Position numbers and translations under genes: made by a program. The notes beneath the pieces were generated by a model. The model did no database searches. It had not been told where the DNA came from and was given only the letters and a program-made list of their open reading frames with translations. Below are positions 56,791 to 64,000 of a stretch of DNA of 64,000 nucleotides, one piece after another (positions within the stretch are counted from its first letter, which is position 1; every line of letters starts with the position of its first letter). The DNA lies in NCBI RefSeq assembly GCF_014192015.1, contig NZ_JACHXJ010000003.1, positions 795,200-859,199 on the forward strand. The letters run 5' to 3'. Source of the stretch: Paenibacillus rhizosphaerae. GTDB taxonomy: Bacteria > Bacillota > Bacilli > Paenibacillales > Paenibacillaceae.

Positions 56791-57576
56791 TCAAGCTTCA
56801 TTCACCAGGATGCCGTTCCAACTGCCGGTTTCTTCGCTGAAGCTTAGCCGGATCCGCCGTAAACTCCCGGGCTGAACATGAACGTCCCAGAAGGACAGCC
56901 CTGGGACGAGGCTAACCGCGAGCTGCCGCAGGACGCCGCCATGGGCGACGATCAGCATCTCCGGCAGAGCCTGCAATTCGGGGCCTGTGTCTTCCGATCC
57001 TTCCGATCGGGAAAGGACCGCCTCGCTGTCTTTGCTCCCTTTCGATCCGGAAGGTCTCACCCCGCCAATCTCGATCCCCTTCGATCCGGAAAGCAACCGC
57101 CCACTGCCAATCGCGGTCCCGATCGTTTTACTGCATACCTTTTCCACGTCCTTTAGCAGGTTGCCGATAAACCCGTCGATCCTCCCGGCAAAATCTTTCC
57201 ATGACTCCCCGCCCGGCGGGGTAACCTGCTGTGGCGAATCGATCCACTGCCGGTAAAGAGGCTCATGCTGCAGCTGCTCATAGGTATGCCCTTCCCAGGC
57301 GCCAAAGTCCATTTCCCGCAGCCGCGGGTCATACACCGCAGCGTCTGCGTACGCCGGACTGACGATCGCCAGCGTCTCCCGGCAACGGGCCAGGTCGCTG
57401 CAGTACACACCGCTGAGCACCTTCCCGGCCAGCTTCCGGGCCAGCGGCGCAAGCTCGTCCCTGCCGCCCGGATCCAGCGGGATATCCGTATGCCCGAGAT
57501 ACCGCTTCTCCCGGTTCCACGGCGTCGTGCCGTGTCGGACCAGCAGCAGATCAGCCTGTCTCACCATCTCGTCCAT
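56791..57576 (-). CDS. cobC: Histidine phosphatase, probable alpha-ribazole phosphatase
   Basis: A 261-residue phosphoglycerate-mutase-like phosphatase that removes phosphate from alpha-ribazole 5'-phosphate or adenosylcobalamin 5'-phosphate. The catalytic RHG is DLLLVRHGTTPWN (His 15), the second His is in LIVAHGGVLRQLA, and YCSDLARCRETLAIV and LREMDFGAWEGHTYEQLQ match CobC. Unusually, residues about 163-201 are three tandem 13-residue repeats rich in Ser, Gly, Lys and Glu (SGSKG, SGSKG, SRSEG) inserted before the second His motif. The ATG at 57576 overlaps the end of cbiB by 16 bases. Confidence 0.85.
   Translation of the reverse strand: MDEMVRQADLLLVRHGTTPWNREKRYLGHTDIPLDPGGRDELAPLARKLAGKVLSGVYCSDLARCRETLAIVSPAYADAAVYDPRLREMDFGAWEGHTYEQLQHEPLYRQWIDSPQQVTPPGGESWKDFAGRIDGFIGNLLKDVEKVCSKTIGTAIGSGRLLSGSKGIEIGGVRPSGSKGSKDSEAVLSRSEGSEDTGPELQALPEMLIVAHGGVLRQLAVSLVPGLSFWDVHVQPGSLRRIRLSFSEETGSWNGILVNEA
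56999..57115 (-). repeat. 39-bp tandem repeat inside cobC
   Basis: Three imperfect units with the core TTTCGATCCGGAAAG-like palindrome; the GATC cores lie at 57005, 57044 and 57083, exactly 39 bases apart. Because 39 is a multiple of three, the units add 13 codons each and keep the frame. Confidence 0.8.
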
Positions 57577-58535
57577 AAGCTGCCCCCTGCCGCCCACAGC
57601 ACGGCGATGCCCAGCAGAATGAAGATGACCGATACCGAGATGAGCAGCCGGATCGTCATCGTGATGTCGCGTGCCTCCATCGGGCGCAGCGCCTCGCCCA
57701 TGTAGGCGCGGAACGAGGCGACGCCGTGGTACACGTTCTCGCCGCCGAGCCGGATGCCGAGCGCGCCCGCCACCGCGGATTCGGGAAAGCCGCTGTTCGG
57801 GCTCGGATGCCGGCGTGCGTCCCGGCGCACGGTGCGCCAGGCTCTGGCGGCATCCAGCCGGAGCAGCCAGGCGGATACCACCAGGATGCCTGCGGTGATC
57901 CGCGCTGGAATGAAGTTCGCGATGTCATCCAGCCTCGCCGACGCCCAGCCGAGATGCAAATATTTGTCGTTCTTGTAGCCGACCATAGAGTCCAGCGTGT
58001 TCACCGCCCGGTAGGCCATCGCCAGGGGCGCGCCGCCGATGATGGCGTAGAACAGCGGCGAAACGACGGCGTCGACGATATTTTCCGCCACCGTTTCGAC
58101 CGTCCCGCGGACGATCTCCGGCTCGTCCAGGTGGGCTGTGTCCCGGCCGACGATCATGCCGAGCGACTTGCGCGCCTCCGGCAGATCACCGCGCCGCAGA
58201 TGGCCACGCACTTCCTTGCCGGCATCCTTCAGCCCTTTGACGGCGATCGTCGTGGCGATCAGCACCGCCTCCACAGCCCAGGCCAGCCAAGGATGCACCT
58301 TATGAAGCCCCCAGAGCACAAGCCATGTCAGCAGCAGGGAGCCGCCCGCCACGATGACCGGGAGCAGAATTCCCGCTCTCTTGAGTCCTTCCGGGCGGGT
58401 GACCCTTGCCCGAATGGCGTTTTCCACCTTTTTGATCGCCTTTCCCATGCCGATGACCGGATGGGGAATCCATCTTGGATCCCCGATGATCCAATCGATA
58501 ATAAAAGCCGCTGCAAGGATCCATACCGCGGTCAT
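57561..58535 (-). CDS. cbiB: Adenosylcobinamide-phosphate synthase
   Basis: A 324-residue integral membrane enzyme joining adenosylcobyric acid to (R)-1-amino-2-propanol phosphate. Landmarks are IIDWIIGDPRWIPHPVIGMG at the start, AENIVDAVVSPLFYAIIGGA and PLAMAYRAVNTLDSMVGYKN in the middle, and AGALGIRLGGENVYHGVASF near the end; four or five hydrophobic segments. ATG overlaps the end of cbiZ by four bases (ATGA). It receives cobyric acid from CbiZ and the amino alcohol from CobD. Confidence 0.92.
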   Translation of the reverse strand: MTAVWILAAAFIIDWIIGDPRWIPHPVIGMGKAIKKVENAIRARVTRPEGLKRAGILLPVIVAGGSLLLTWLVLWGLHKVHPWLAWAVEAVLIATTIAVKGLKDAGKEVRGHLRRGDLPEARKSLGMIVGRDTAHLDEPEIVRGTVETVAENIVDAVVSPLFYAIIGGAPLAMAYRAVNTLDSMVGYKNDKYLHLGWASARLDDIANFIPARITAGILVVSAWLLRLDAARAWRTVRRDARRHPSPNSGFPESAVAGALGIRLGGENVYHGVASFRAYMGEALRPMEARDITMTIRLLISVSVIFILLGIAVLWAAGGSLWTRW

Positions 58536-59254
58536 TTCCGCTCGCTCCAGGCCGCCAGCAGACCTTCCTTCACCGTGCCGTATACTGCGCGGCCGATCAT
58601 CGCGCCGAGGTCGGTCGCAGTGCCCGCATAGCGGTGCAGCCCGGCGAAAGCGGCGCTTTGGCTGACGCCGAGGACGACGGCGTCCGTCGTCGTCCCCGTT
58701 GCGATCAGCCCATTGTCTGGGTCGCGCACGTCCAGGTCGGCCAGCGCCGCGGCCTTGGCCTCCACCGCCGTCATGACGGCGTTCAGCATGGCCGACTTCG
58801 TCAACTGGCCGTCGATGGCCAGCATAATGTTGATCGTTCCCGGCGTATAGGCCGCGAACGTCCGCCGCTCCGAACCCGCACGGGCCGCGTTGGATACGCC
58901 CGCCGTCGTGCAGCAGAACACCGCGGCCTGCTCGTTTTTCTCTTCATGCACCGCCGCATGGCGCAGCTGGACTGCCGTCAGCAGCCCTGCCGTCGTCTCC
59001 AGCGGGTATCCCCACGCCGTGAGCCATTCCTCCGCGTCGCGAACGGGGTCGCTGCAGTCGTACGTCCGGTCCACGTACATATTCGTCACCCGCTGCAGCC
59101 TGCTCATGCCGCCTCCGTGAATGGAGCTTCCGATGCTGTCCAGCAGCTCCGGCGCCTCAAGCAGCAAATGCCGCCCTTTCCGCGTCAGCACGAGCCCAGG
59201 CCACACGGTGGAACGGTATGTATCCTGCAATCCGTCCATAAATGGTGTCGTCAT
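58532..59254 (-). CDS. cbiZ: Adenosylcobinamide amidohydrolase
   Basis: A 240-residue CbiZ-family enzyme that cuts the aminopropanol side chain from adenosylcobinamide, or from pseudocobalamin-type corrinoids in some species, giving adenosylcobyric acid. Conserved parts are SIGSSIHGGGMSRLQRVTNM at residues about 41-60, CCTTAGVSNAARAGSERR, GTINIMLAIDGQLTKSAMLN and ATGTTTDAVVLGVSQSA. It allows remodelling of foreign corrinoids. The start codon lies 167 bases below the end of cobD. Confidence 0.92.
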   Translation of the reverse strand: MTTPFMDGLQDTYRSTVWPGLVLTRKGRHLLLEAPELLDSIGSSIHGGGMSRLQRVTNMYVDRTYDCSDPVRDAEEWLTAWGYPLETTAGLLTAVQLRHAAVHEEKNEQAAVFCCTTAGVSNAARAGSERRTFAAYTPGTINIMLAIDGQLTKSAMLNAVMTAVEAKAAALADLDVRDPDNGLIATGTTTDAVVLGVSQSAAFAGLHRYAGTATDLGAMIGRAVYGTVKEGLLAAWSERK

Positions 59255-59420
59255 CGCTTCTTATCCCCCATATCGATCTTGTGTTTATACGGCATCCGAA
59301 ATTCAGTCCGCAAAGGATGTGCCCATCCCGCGCCAGCGCCTTTCCGGCATAGCGGCCGTACCAGCCATTGCCGCTTATGCCTGCACAGTCTGTCTGTCCT
59401 TTCGTGAAGATCAGTGCAGA

Positions 59421-60515
59421 TCATTCCGCCCGGCTGGCGAGCACGTCGCCAAGCACGGCAAGCAGCCGTGCGTTGGCGTCCGCTCCCTTCACCGCAAACC
59501 GGACATGTCCCGGCCCCAGGCCCGGGTACATGGCGCAGCTGCGGATCAGGACGCCGCGAAGCCCGAGCTCGCGCTGCAGCTCCCCGGCACTCCACGGTGC
59601 CGGCAGGTCCGCGAGCAGGAAGTTGGCTTCGCCGCCGCTCACGCGGCAGCCCAGGTCCCGCAGGCCAGCCATCAGGCGGGCGCGCTCTGCGGTAATCAGC
59701 TCCAGCGTCTCGCGCTCATGCGCCTCGCCGCCCTCGAGGCAAAATTCACCGGCGAGCAGGGCCAAGCCGTTGACGCTCCACGTCACCTGCTTGCCCGTCA
59801 TCGCCCGGATCACGTCCGGATGAGCGGCCGCATAGCCCAGCCGCAGGCCCGGAATGGCATAAAACTTCGTCATCGAGCGGACCAGGATCGTCCGCGGAAA
59901 CCGCTCCAGCTCCAGCAGCAGCGTCATCCGCCGCCCTTCCGGGATGAAGTCGATGAACGCCTCGTCGACGACGAAATAGGTCCGGGTCCGCTCCGCCTCG
60001 GCCGCCAATTCCCGGATCTCTTCAAGCGGATACTGCACGCCGTTCGGATTGTTCGGCTGTCCCAGAAAGAGCAGGTCCACTTTTTTCATCAGTCCGGCAA
60101 TGTCCGAGACCTCAGCTCTCCAGTCACGCTCCCGGCTGCCGAACACGGCGTGCACCTCGGCGCCGAACTGCTCCGACAGCTGCCGGTACTCCGAAAAGCA
60201 GGGCTGCACGATCCCGACCTTCGAGGGCGCCAGTCCCAGCAGAAGGAGCGCCATCGATTCCGCCGCCCCGTTGCCGATGCTTAAATGTTCCGGCCCAACG
60301 CCCAGTTTGCGGGACAGCAGCGCTTTTAGGCGGCGGTGTCCCGGATCCGGATAGCGAAGGATGGAAGGCAGCGCCTGTTCCAGCTTTGCCATGACGCCTT
60401 CCGGCGGACCCAGCGGGTTGATGTTGGCGCTGAAATCCAGAAAGGACGCCGGATCGCCACCGTACAATTCCGACGCGCTCTCCAGATCCCCGCCATGTCC
60501 GTATCGTTCCAGCAT
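59421..60515 (-). CDS. cobD: L-threonine-O-3-phosphate decarboxylase
   Basis: A 364-residue PLP enzyme of the HisC-like type making (R)-1-amino-2-propanol phosphate from threonine phosphate, the linker of B12. The PLP lysine K217 is in VRSMTKFYAIPGLRLGYAAA; DEAFIDF holds the aspartate and GNGAAESMALLLLGLAPSKV the phosphate loop. The N-terminus YGHGGDLESASELYG is typical of CobD. ATG follows GGGGGGGAAATACAT. First gene of the cobD-cbiZ-cbiB-cobC unit, behind its own promoter and without a riboswitch. Confidence 0.9.
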   Translation of the reverse strand: MLERYGHGGDLESASELYGGDPASFLDFSANINPLGPPEGVMAKLEQALPSILRYPDPGHRRLKALLSRKLGVGPEHLSIGNGAAESMALLLLGLAPSKVGIVQPCFSEYRQLSEQFGAEVHAVFGSRERDWRAEVSDIAGLMKKVDLLFLGQPNNPNGVQYPLEEIRELAAEAERTRTYFVVDEAFIDFIPEGRRMTLLLELERFPRTILVRSMTKFYAIPGLRLGYAAAHPDVIRAMTGKQVTWSVNGLALLAGEFCLEGGEAHERETLELITAERARLMAGLRDLGCRVSGGEANFLLADLPAPWSAGELQRELGLRGVLIRSCAMYPGLGPGHVRFAVKGADANARLLAVLGDVLASRAE

Positions 60516-60568
60516 ATGTATTTCCCCCCCTGCAGTTCTCTATCTTGAATCGCTTGCGAATGACCCCA

Positions 60569-60597
60569 TTATTACGCCAAATTTCGGTGCGCGTCAA
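60569..60597 (-). promoter_or_regulatory. Promoter of the cobD-cbiZ-cbiB-cobC unit
   Basis: On the minus strand TTGACG (60592-60597) and TAATAA (60569-60574) are 17 bases apart, about 55 bases upstream of the cobD ATG. No B12 box lies between. Confidence 0.65.
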
Positions 60598-60611
60598 TTC
60601 GGTTTTCGCTT

Positions 60612-60640
60612 TTGTTTCTTGTCCGCAATTGGTTTACAAT
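60612..60640 (+). promoter_or_regulatory. Promoter of the lipoate ligase gene
   Basis: TTGTTT at 60612-60617 and TACAAT at 60635-60640, 17 bases apart; divergent from the cobD promoter. Confidence 0.6.
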
Positions 60641-60687
60641 AGACGAGGAACCGAATTAATTAAGGCCTTTTAACGGAGGAATCAAAC

Positions 60688-61689
60688 ATGCTGTTTATCG
60701 ATAACCAGGGAATTACCGACCCTGCCGTCAATCTCGCGATTGAAGAATTCGCCCTTAAGCATCTGCCTATGGACGACAGCTACCTGCTGTTTTATATTAA
60801 CCGTCCTTCGATCATTATCGGTAAACATCAGAACACGATCGAGGAGATCAACCAGGAATACGTGAAAGATCACGATATCAAGGTCGTTCGCCGGCTTTCC
60901 GGCGGCGGCGCGGTGTACCACGACCTCGGCAACCTCAATTTCAGTTTCATCACTAAGGACGACGGTCAATCGTTCCACAATTTCCTGAAGTTCACCCAGC
61001 CGGTGATCGACGCGCTGCAGCATATGGGTGTGAACGCGGAGTTAAGCGGACGCAACGACCTGCAAGTCGGGGAGCGGAAGATTTCAGGTAACGCCCAGTT
61101 CTCGACGCGGGGCCGGATGTTCAGCCACGGCACGCTCATGTTCAACCTGAATCTGGACGATGTTCAGGCTTCCCTGAACGCCAATCCGGAGAAATTCAAG
61201 TCGAAGAGCACCAAGTCCGTACGCAGCCGCGTCGCCAACATCAGCGAGCTGATGAACCAAAAGATGACGATCGAGGAGTTCCGCTCCGAGCTGCTCCGCT
61301 ACATTTTCGGCATGGAAGCAAGCGAAGTGCCGCAGTACAAGCTGACGGAAGCCGACTGGGAGATCATTAACCAAATTTCCAAGGACCGGTATCAGAACTG
61401 GGAGTGGAATTACGGGCAGTCTCCGCAGTCCAACGTCAAGCATACGAAGCGTTTCCCGGTCGGCATTATCGACATCCGGATGGACATCAAGGACGCACGG
61501 ATTCAGGACATCAAAATTTACGGCGACTTTTTCGGCGTCGGCGATGTGGCGGATATTGAAGACCGTTTGCGCGGCAAGCGCTATGAAGAGTCCGAAGTCC
61601 GGGAAGCCCTCGCGGACATCGACGTGAAGCATTATTTCGGGAATATCGTGACGGACGACCTGATCGGTCTGATCTTTTTGGAAGAATAG
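60688..61689 (+). CDS. lplJ: Lipoate--protein ligase
   Basis: A 333-residue enzyme that activates lipoate with ATP and attaches it to E2 or GcvH lysines. The lipoate-binding loop is VVRRLSGGGAVYHDLGNLNF (about residues 68-87), and the catalytic lysine region is RNDLQVGERKISGNAQFSTR. The C-terminal accessory domain is present (NYGQSPQSNVKHTKRFPVGI). Size and motifs match LplJ of B. subtilis. ATG follows ACGGAGGAATCAAAC. Its own promoter and terminator make it monocistronic. Confidence 0.93.
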   Translation: MLFIDNQGITDPAVNLAIEEFALKHLPMDDSYLLFYINRPSIIIGKHQNTIEEINQEYVKDHDIKVVRRLSGGGAVYHDLGNLNFSFITKDDGQSFHNFLKFTQPVIDALQHMGVNAELSGRNDLQVGERKISGNAQFSTRGRMFSHGTLMFNLNLDDVQASLNANPEKFKSKSTKSVRSRVANISELMNQKMTIEEFRSELLRYIFGMEASEVPQYKLTEADWEIINQISKDRYQNWEWNYGQSPQSNVKHTKRFPVGIIDIRMDIKDARIQDIKIYGDFFGVGDVADIEDRLRGKRYEESEVREALADIDVKHYFGNIVTDDLIGLIFLEE

Positions 61690-61742
61690 TCCGCTTCGGA
61701 ATTCGTTCGGAATTCGTTCGGCATACTGATACGGTATACAGC

Positions 61743-61784
61743 AAAGAGAGAGGTACCCTGAACTTGATGGGCCTCTCTTTTTTT
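61743..61784 (+). terminator. Terminator after lplJ
   Basis: AAAGAGAGGTACCC pairs with GGGCCTCTCTTT and is followed by TTTTTC. A direct repeat of GGAATTCGTTC precedes it. Confidence 0.85.
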
Positions 61785-61889
61785 CGTTCGAGCCTCTTCC
61801 ATTCTATGCTATAATCGGCTGCAAAAGCTTGCGGACGGGTACCGATTCGCTCACCCTCAGGCCGCTATGAACGGAGGTCAGGTTTTTCC

Positions 61890-62354
61890 ATGAAAATCAG
61901 GCCGATCCTTGAGACCGACTATGACCGCGTGATCCCGGTCGTCAACGACTGGTGGGGCGGACGCCAAATGACTCATTTGCTGCCGAAGCTGTTTTTCGAA
62001 CATTTTCAACAGACCAGCTTTGTGATGGAAGAAAAAGAGAATGGAGAACTTGTCGCCTTCCTGATCGGTTTCCAGTCCCAGACGCATCCGAACGAGGCGT
62101 ATATCCATTTTGTCGGCGTCCATCCGGATTATCGCAAGCAGGGCACGGCCCGGACGCTGTATGAGCTGTTTTTTGAAAAGGTCCTTCTGCTCGGCTGCGA
62201 TACGGTGCGCTGCATTACCTCGGCTGTGAACGAAACGTCCATTAAATTTCACACCCGCATGGGCTTTAAGCTGACGATGGCTAAAGACTATGCAGGTCCC
62301 GGGCAAGATTACATCTTATTTGAAAAGATGCTGCATATAGACAGTGAAAAATAA
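61890..62354 (+). CDS. GNAT family N-acetyltransferase
   Basis: A 154-residue GNAT: MKIRPILETDYDRVIPVVND at the start, then NEAYIHFVGVHPDYRKQGTA for the CoA loop and SAVNETSIKFHTRMGFKLTM at the end. The R-K-Q-G-T-A loop and the short C-terminal GPGQDYILFEK resemble a YjcF-like group whose substrates are not known. ATG follows ACGGAGGTCAGGTTTTTCC. Confidence 0.86.
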   Translation: MKIRPILETDYDRVIPVVNDWWGGRQMTHLLPKLFFEHFQQTSFVMEEKENGELVAFLIGFQSQTHPNEAYIHFVGVHPDYRKQGTARTLYELFFEKVLLLGCDTVRCITSAVNETSIKFHTRMGFKLTMAKDYAGPGQDYILFEKMLHIDSEK

Positions 62355-62360
62355 GCACAC

Positions 62361-62395
62361 AAAAAGCTGCCGCTAACCGGCAGCTTTTCTTTTTA
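62361..62395. terminator. Bidirectional terminator
   Basis: AAAAGCTGCCG-CTAAC-CGGCAGCTTTT, followed by CTTTTT; serves the GNAT gene and faces the convergent YqkE-like gene. Confidence 0.85.
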
Positions 62396-62407
62396 GATTT
62401 CATTTTT

Positions 62408-62668
62408 TCATTTATATTTACGCCAGTCCATGCTGCTGTTCTCCAGCAGATGTTCAAAATCGTTATCCAGGCGCTTCTGTTCCGCTTTGCGCGCTTCGGC
62501 CGCTTGTCTCTCCTGCTCTTCCTTCTGCTTCTGCTGCTCCGCCTTCAGATCGCTGGACTGCTGCTTCAGCTTCTCCAGCACCTCGCTGCTCAGGAGATCC
62601 TTCAGCGTCGCCGGTTTATCCGAGACTTGCGGCTTGCTCGGGGCTTGGTTTCGGTTCTTCTTAGCCAT
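62408..62668 (-). CDS. YqkE-like (DUF3886) protein
   Basis: An 86-residue, very charged and Gln-rich protein. The N-terminal part is QAPSKPQVSDKPATLKDLLS, and a long helix follows (KLKQQSSDLKAEQQKQKEEQ) that should form a coiled coil. The end is FEHLLENSSMDWRKYK, the signature of DUF3886/YqkE. No function is known for the family. ATG at 62668 follows GGAGATGATACG; a longer frame starts at 62692. Confidence 0.82.
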   Translation of the reverse strand: MAKKNRNQAPSKPQVSDKPATLKDLLSSEVLEKLKQQSSDLKAEQQKQKEEQERQAAEARKAEQKRLDNDFEHLLENSSMDWRKYK

Positions 62669-62843
62669 CGTATCATCTCCGTTTCCACCCACATTATAGC
62701 AGGTTTCCCAGGCTCCGTCATGCCCTGGAACCGCCCTTCCGGCCTTTTTGATCCTTGTTCTCCCGCCGGTTTTACGTTACAATTTGGTCGCTTGCCTGTA
62801 TTGCGCAGGCCGATCGTACGAACCGTGAAAGGAATGACATCAT

Positions 62844-63746
62844 TTGAACCGCTCCCGTATTGCCGACCTCAGTCTGCTCATCGTGGCGATGATGTGGGGA
62901 TGTACCTTTTTGATCGTGCAGCATGCGGTCCGGGTCCTGCCTCCTCTGGCCTTCAACGGCATCCGCTTCTTGGGTGCTGCGGTGCTGCTGGCCCTGATCA
63001 TTACGTTCTTCTACCGCAGCCAGTGGCGGGACATTTCCGGCAGGATGCTGCTCCACTCGTGCCTGCTGGGCCTTTTTTTGTTTCTGGGCTATGCCTTTCA
63101 AACCGTGGGACTGCTGTACACGACTACTTCGAACGCCGGTTTTATCACCGGCTTGTCCGTCGTGTTTGTTCCGTTTCTGGCACTCCTGCTGCTGAAAAGC
63201 CCCATTTCCCGTTATACGTGGATCAGCGCGCTGCTGGCCGCCGCCGGCTTGTACCTGCTGGCCTTCGCCGGCACCGCCCTTTCACTGAACAAAGGCGACT
63301 TTCTCATCTTCCTGTGCGCAGTCGCGTTCGCTCTGCATGTCGCGTATACGGGCGTGTTTGCGCCCCGCTATTCCGCGCTGCCCCTGGCTGCGATGCAGAT
63401 GGCTGTTGTTGGGCTGCTCAGCATCTTCTCTTCGCTGCTGTTCGAGGATGTGGGCCCGTTGACGCAGGTGGCGGATCGTCTGCTGAAGCCGGAAGTAATC
63501 TGGGCGCTGCTAGTGTCGATCGGTCCGACCAGCGCGTTTGCCTTTTGGATTCAAACCGTGTGCCAGAAATATACGAACCCGTCGCGGGTTGCCGTTATTT
63601 TTGCCATGGAACCGGTCTTTGCGGCATTGACGGGCGTCACCTTCGGCGGAGAGGTGCTGGGCGCCGCGGCGGGACTGGGATGTATTTGTATTTTTGCCGG
63701 AATGATCCTCGCGGAATTGAAATCTGCCCCGCGTGAGGTACAATGA
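62844..63746 (+). CDS. EamA/DMT-family transporter
   Basis: A 300-residue membrane protein with ten predicted helices in two EamA repeats: LSLLIVAMMWGCTFLIVQHA opens repeat one and GDFLIFLCAVAFALHVAYTG opens repeat two. Landmarks are TTTSNAGFITGLSVVFVPFL and ALLVSIGPTSAFAFWIQTVC, with VAVIFAMEPVFAALTGVTFG near the end. These are exporters of metabolites or amino acids; the substrate is unknown. The start is TTG 62844, nine bases after AAAGGAATG. Confidence 0.88.
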   Translation: MNRSRIADLSLLIVAMMWGCTFLIVQHAVRVLPPLAFNGIRFLGAAVLLALIITFFYRSQWRDISGRMLLHSCLLGLFLFLGYAFQTVGLLYTTTSNAGFITGLSVVFVPFLALLLLKSPISRYTWISALLAAAGLYLLAFAGTALSLNKGDFLIFLCAVAFALHVAYTGVFAPRYSALPLAAMQMAVVGLLSIFSSLLFEDVGPLTQVADRLLKPEVIWALLVSIGPTSAFAFWIQTVCQKYTNPSRVAVIFAMEPVFAALTGVTFGGEVLGAAAGLGCICIFAGMILAELKSAPREVQ

Positions 63747-63868
63747 TAGGAGCCATACTGTGCAGGAACGTTTAGAGAGTTGCCCTTCCTGCGATAGAGA
63801 GAACATGGACAAGCCGTTCTGCGCCCTTATAGGCAGAGAGGTTCGCCATGACCAAAGGAGAGAGAACC

Positions 63869-64000
63869 ATGTACAAATTGATCGCGATCGACATCGACGA
63901 TACTCTGATTAACGACGATAAAGAGGTGACCCCGGGCACCCAGCAGGCGCTGGAGCAGGCGGTCGCCAAAGACGTAGTCGTCACGCTGGCCACGGGCCGG
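63869..64000 (+). CDS. Cof-type HAD phosphatase (5' part, cut by window end)
   Basis: The first 44 codons of a Cof-type HAD phosphatase: MYKLIAIDIDDTLINDDKEV gives motif I (D8, D10), and DVVVTLATGR is motif II. ATG follows AAAGGAGAGAGAACC. The rest lies outside the window, so the substrate group cannot be told. It starts about 120 bases downstream of the EamA gene, in the same direction. Confidence 0.85.
   Translation, partial: MYKLIAIDIDDTLINDDKEVTPGTQQALEQAVAKDVVVTLATGR

Noticed and set aside
59251..59595. Minus-strand 114-residue frame between cobD and cbiZ
   Set aside because: Lies mostly inside cobD in another frame; the composition is typical of a GC-rich shadow frame and it has no family likeness.
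63760..63910. Plus-strand frame from GTG with a CPSC motif before the last HAD gene
   Set aside because: Overlaps the start of the HAD gene by over 30 bases, lacks a ribosome binding site and ends in an Arg-rich run.
1..64000. CRISPR arrays, tRNA and rRNA genes, IS elements
   Set aside because: No regularly spaced repeats, no tRNA-like cloverleaf with CCA end, no transposase or recombinase motif was seen.

Overview
The window looks like chromosomal DNA of a Paenibacillus-type Bacillota. Support for this: strong GGAGG ribosome binding sites, frequent TTG starts, a large lipoprotein ending in copper-amine-oxidase-like stalk domains, TcyP, LplJ and YqkE-type proteins, a KGG-repeat stress protein, a TxpA-like holin toxin, and B12 salvage genes under a cobalamin riboswitch. 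No rRNA, tRNA, phage, IS element or CRISPR array was seen.

Layout. (1) 1-5 kb: a GNAT, a KGG protein, then a two-gene mannan-disaccharide operon (2-epimerase plus GH130 phosphorylase) followed by a LacI regulator. (2) About 4.9-38.2 kb: an almost unbroken minus-strand run of small accessory genes (GNAT acetyltransferases, VOC/glyoxalase proteins, Nudix and HAD hydrolases, DinB proteins, P-loop kinases), visibly more AT-rich from about 10 kb on. It carries several broken genes: a GNAT fragment, a frameshifted Nudix, a twice-frameshifted DinB, a TPR gene and a class D beta-lactamase each with an internal TGA, and a VOC gene whose expected start codon reads ATA. (3) 38.6-48.7 kb: GC-richer DNA with a stalk-domain lipoprotein, HxlR regulator, SDR, MBL hydrolase, Xaa-Pro peptidase, a queuosine-precursor transporter behind a preQ1 riboswitch, a secreted protein of unknown function, and the cystine transporter TcyP. 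(4) 48.9-60.6 kb: cobalamin uptake and salvage on the minus strand in two units. cobD-cbiZ-cbiB-cobC has its own promoter; btuFCD-cobTUS-cobQ lies behind a promoter, a cobalamin riboswitch and a terminator. Together they import corrinoids, trim cobinamide to cobyric acid, re-attach aminopropanol phosphate and build the lower loop. No corrin-ring genes are present. (5) 60.6-64 kb: lipoate ligase, a GNAT, a YqkE-like protein, an EamA exporter and the start of a Cof-type HAD gene.

The most interesting item is a small type I toxin-antitoxin family. At 13.7 kb a 31-residue holin-like toxin gene converges on a short RNA that begins with a perfect hairpin. The RNA part recurs at 29.2 kb and 38.3 kb, where the toxin gene has been lost and only scars remain. 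A second dispersed family is a covarying hairpin placed upstream of three unrelated minus-strand genes (20.9, 24.7 and 31.0 kb).
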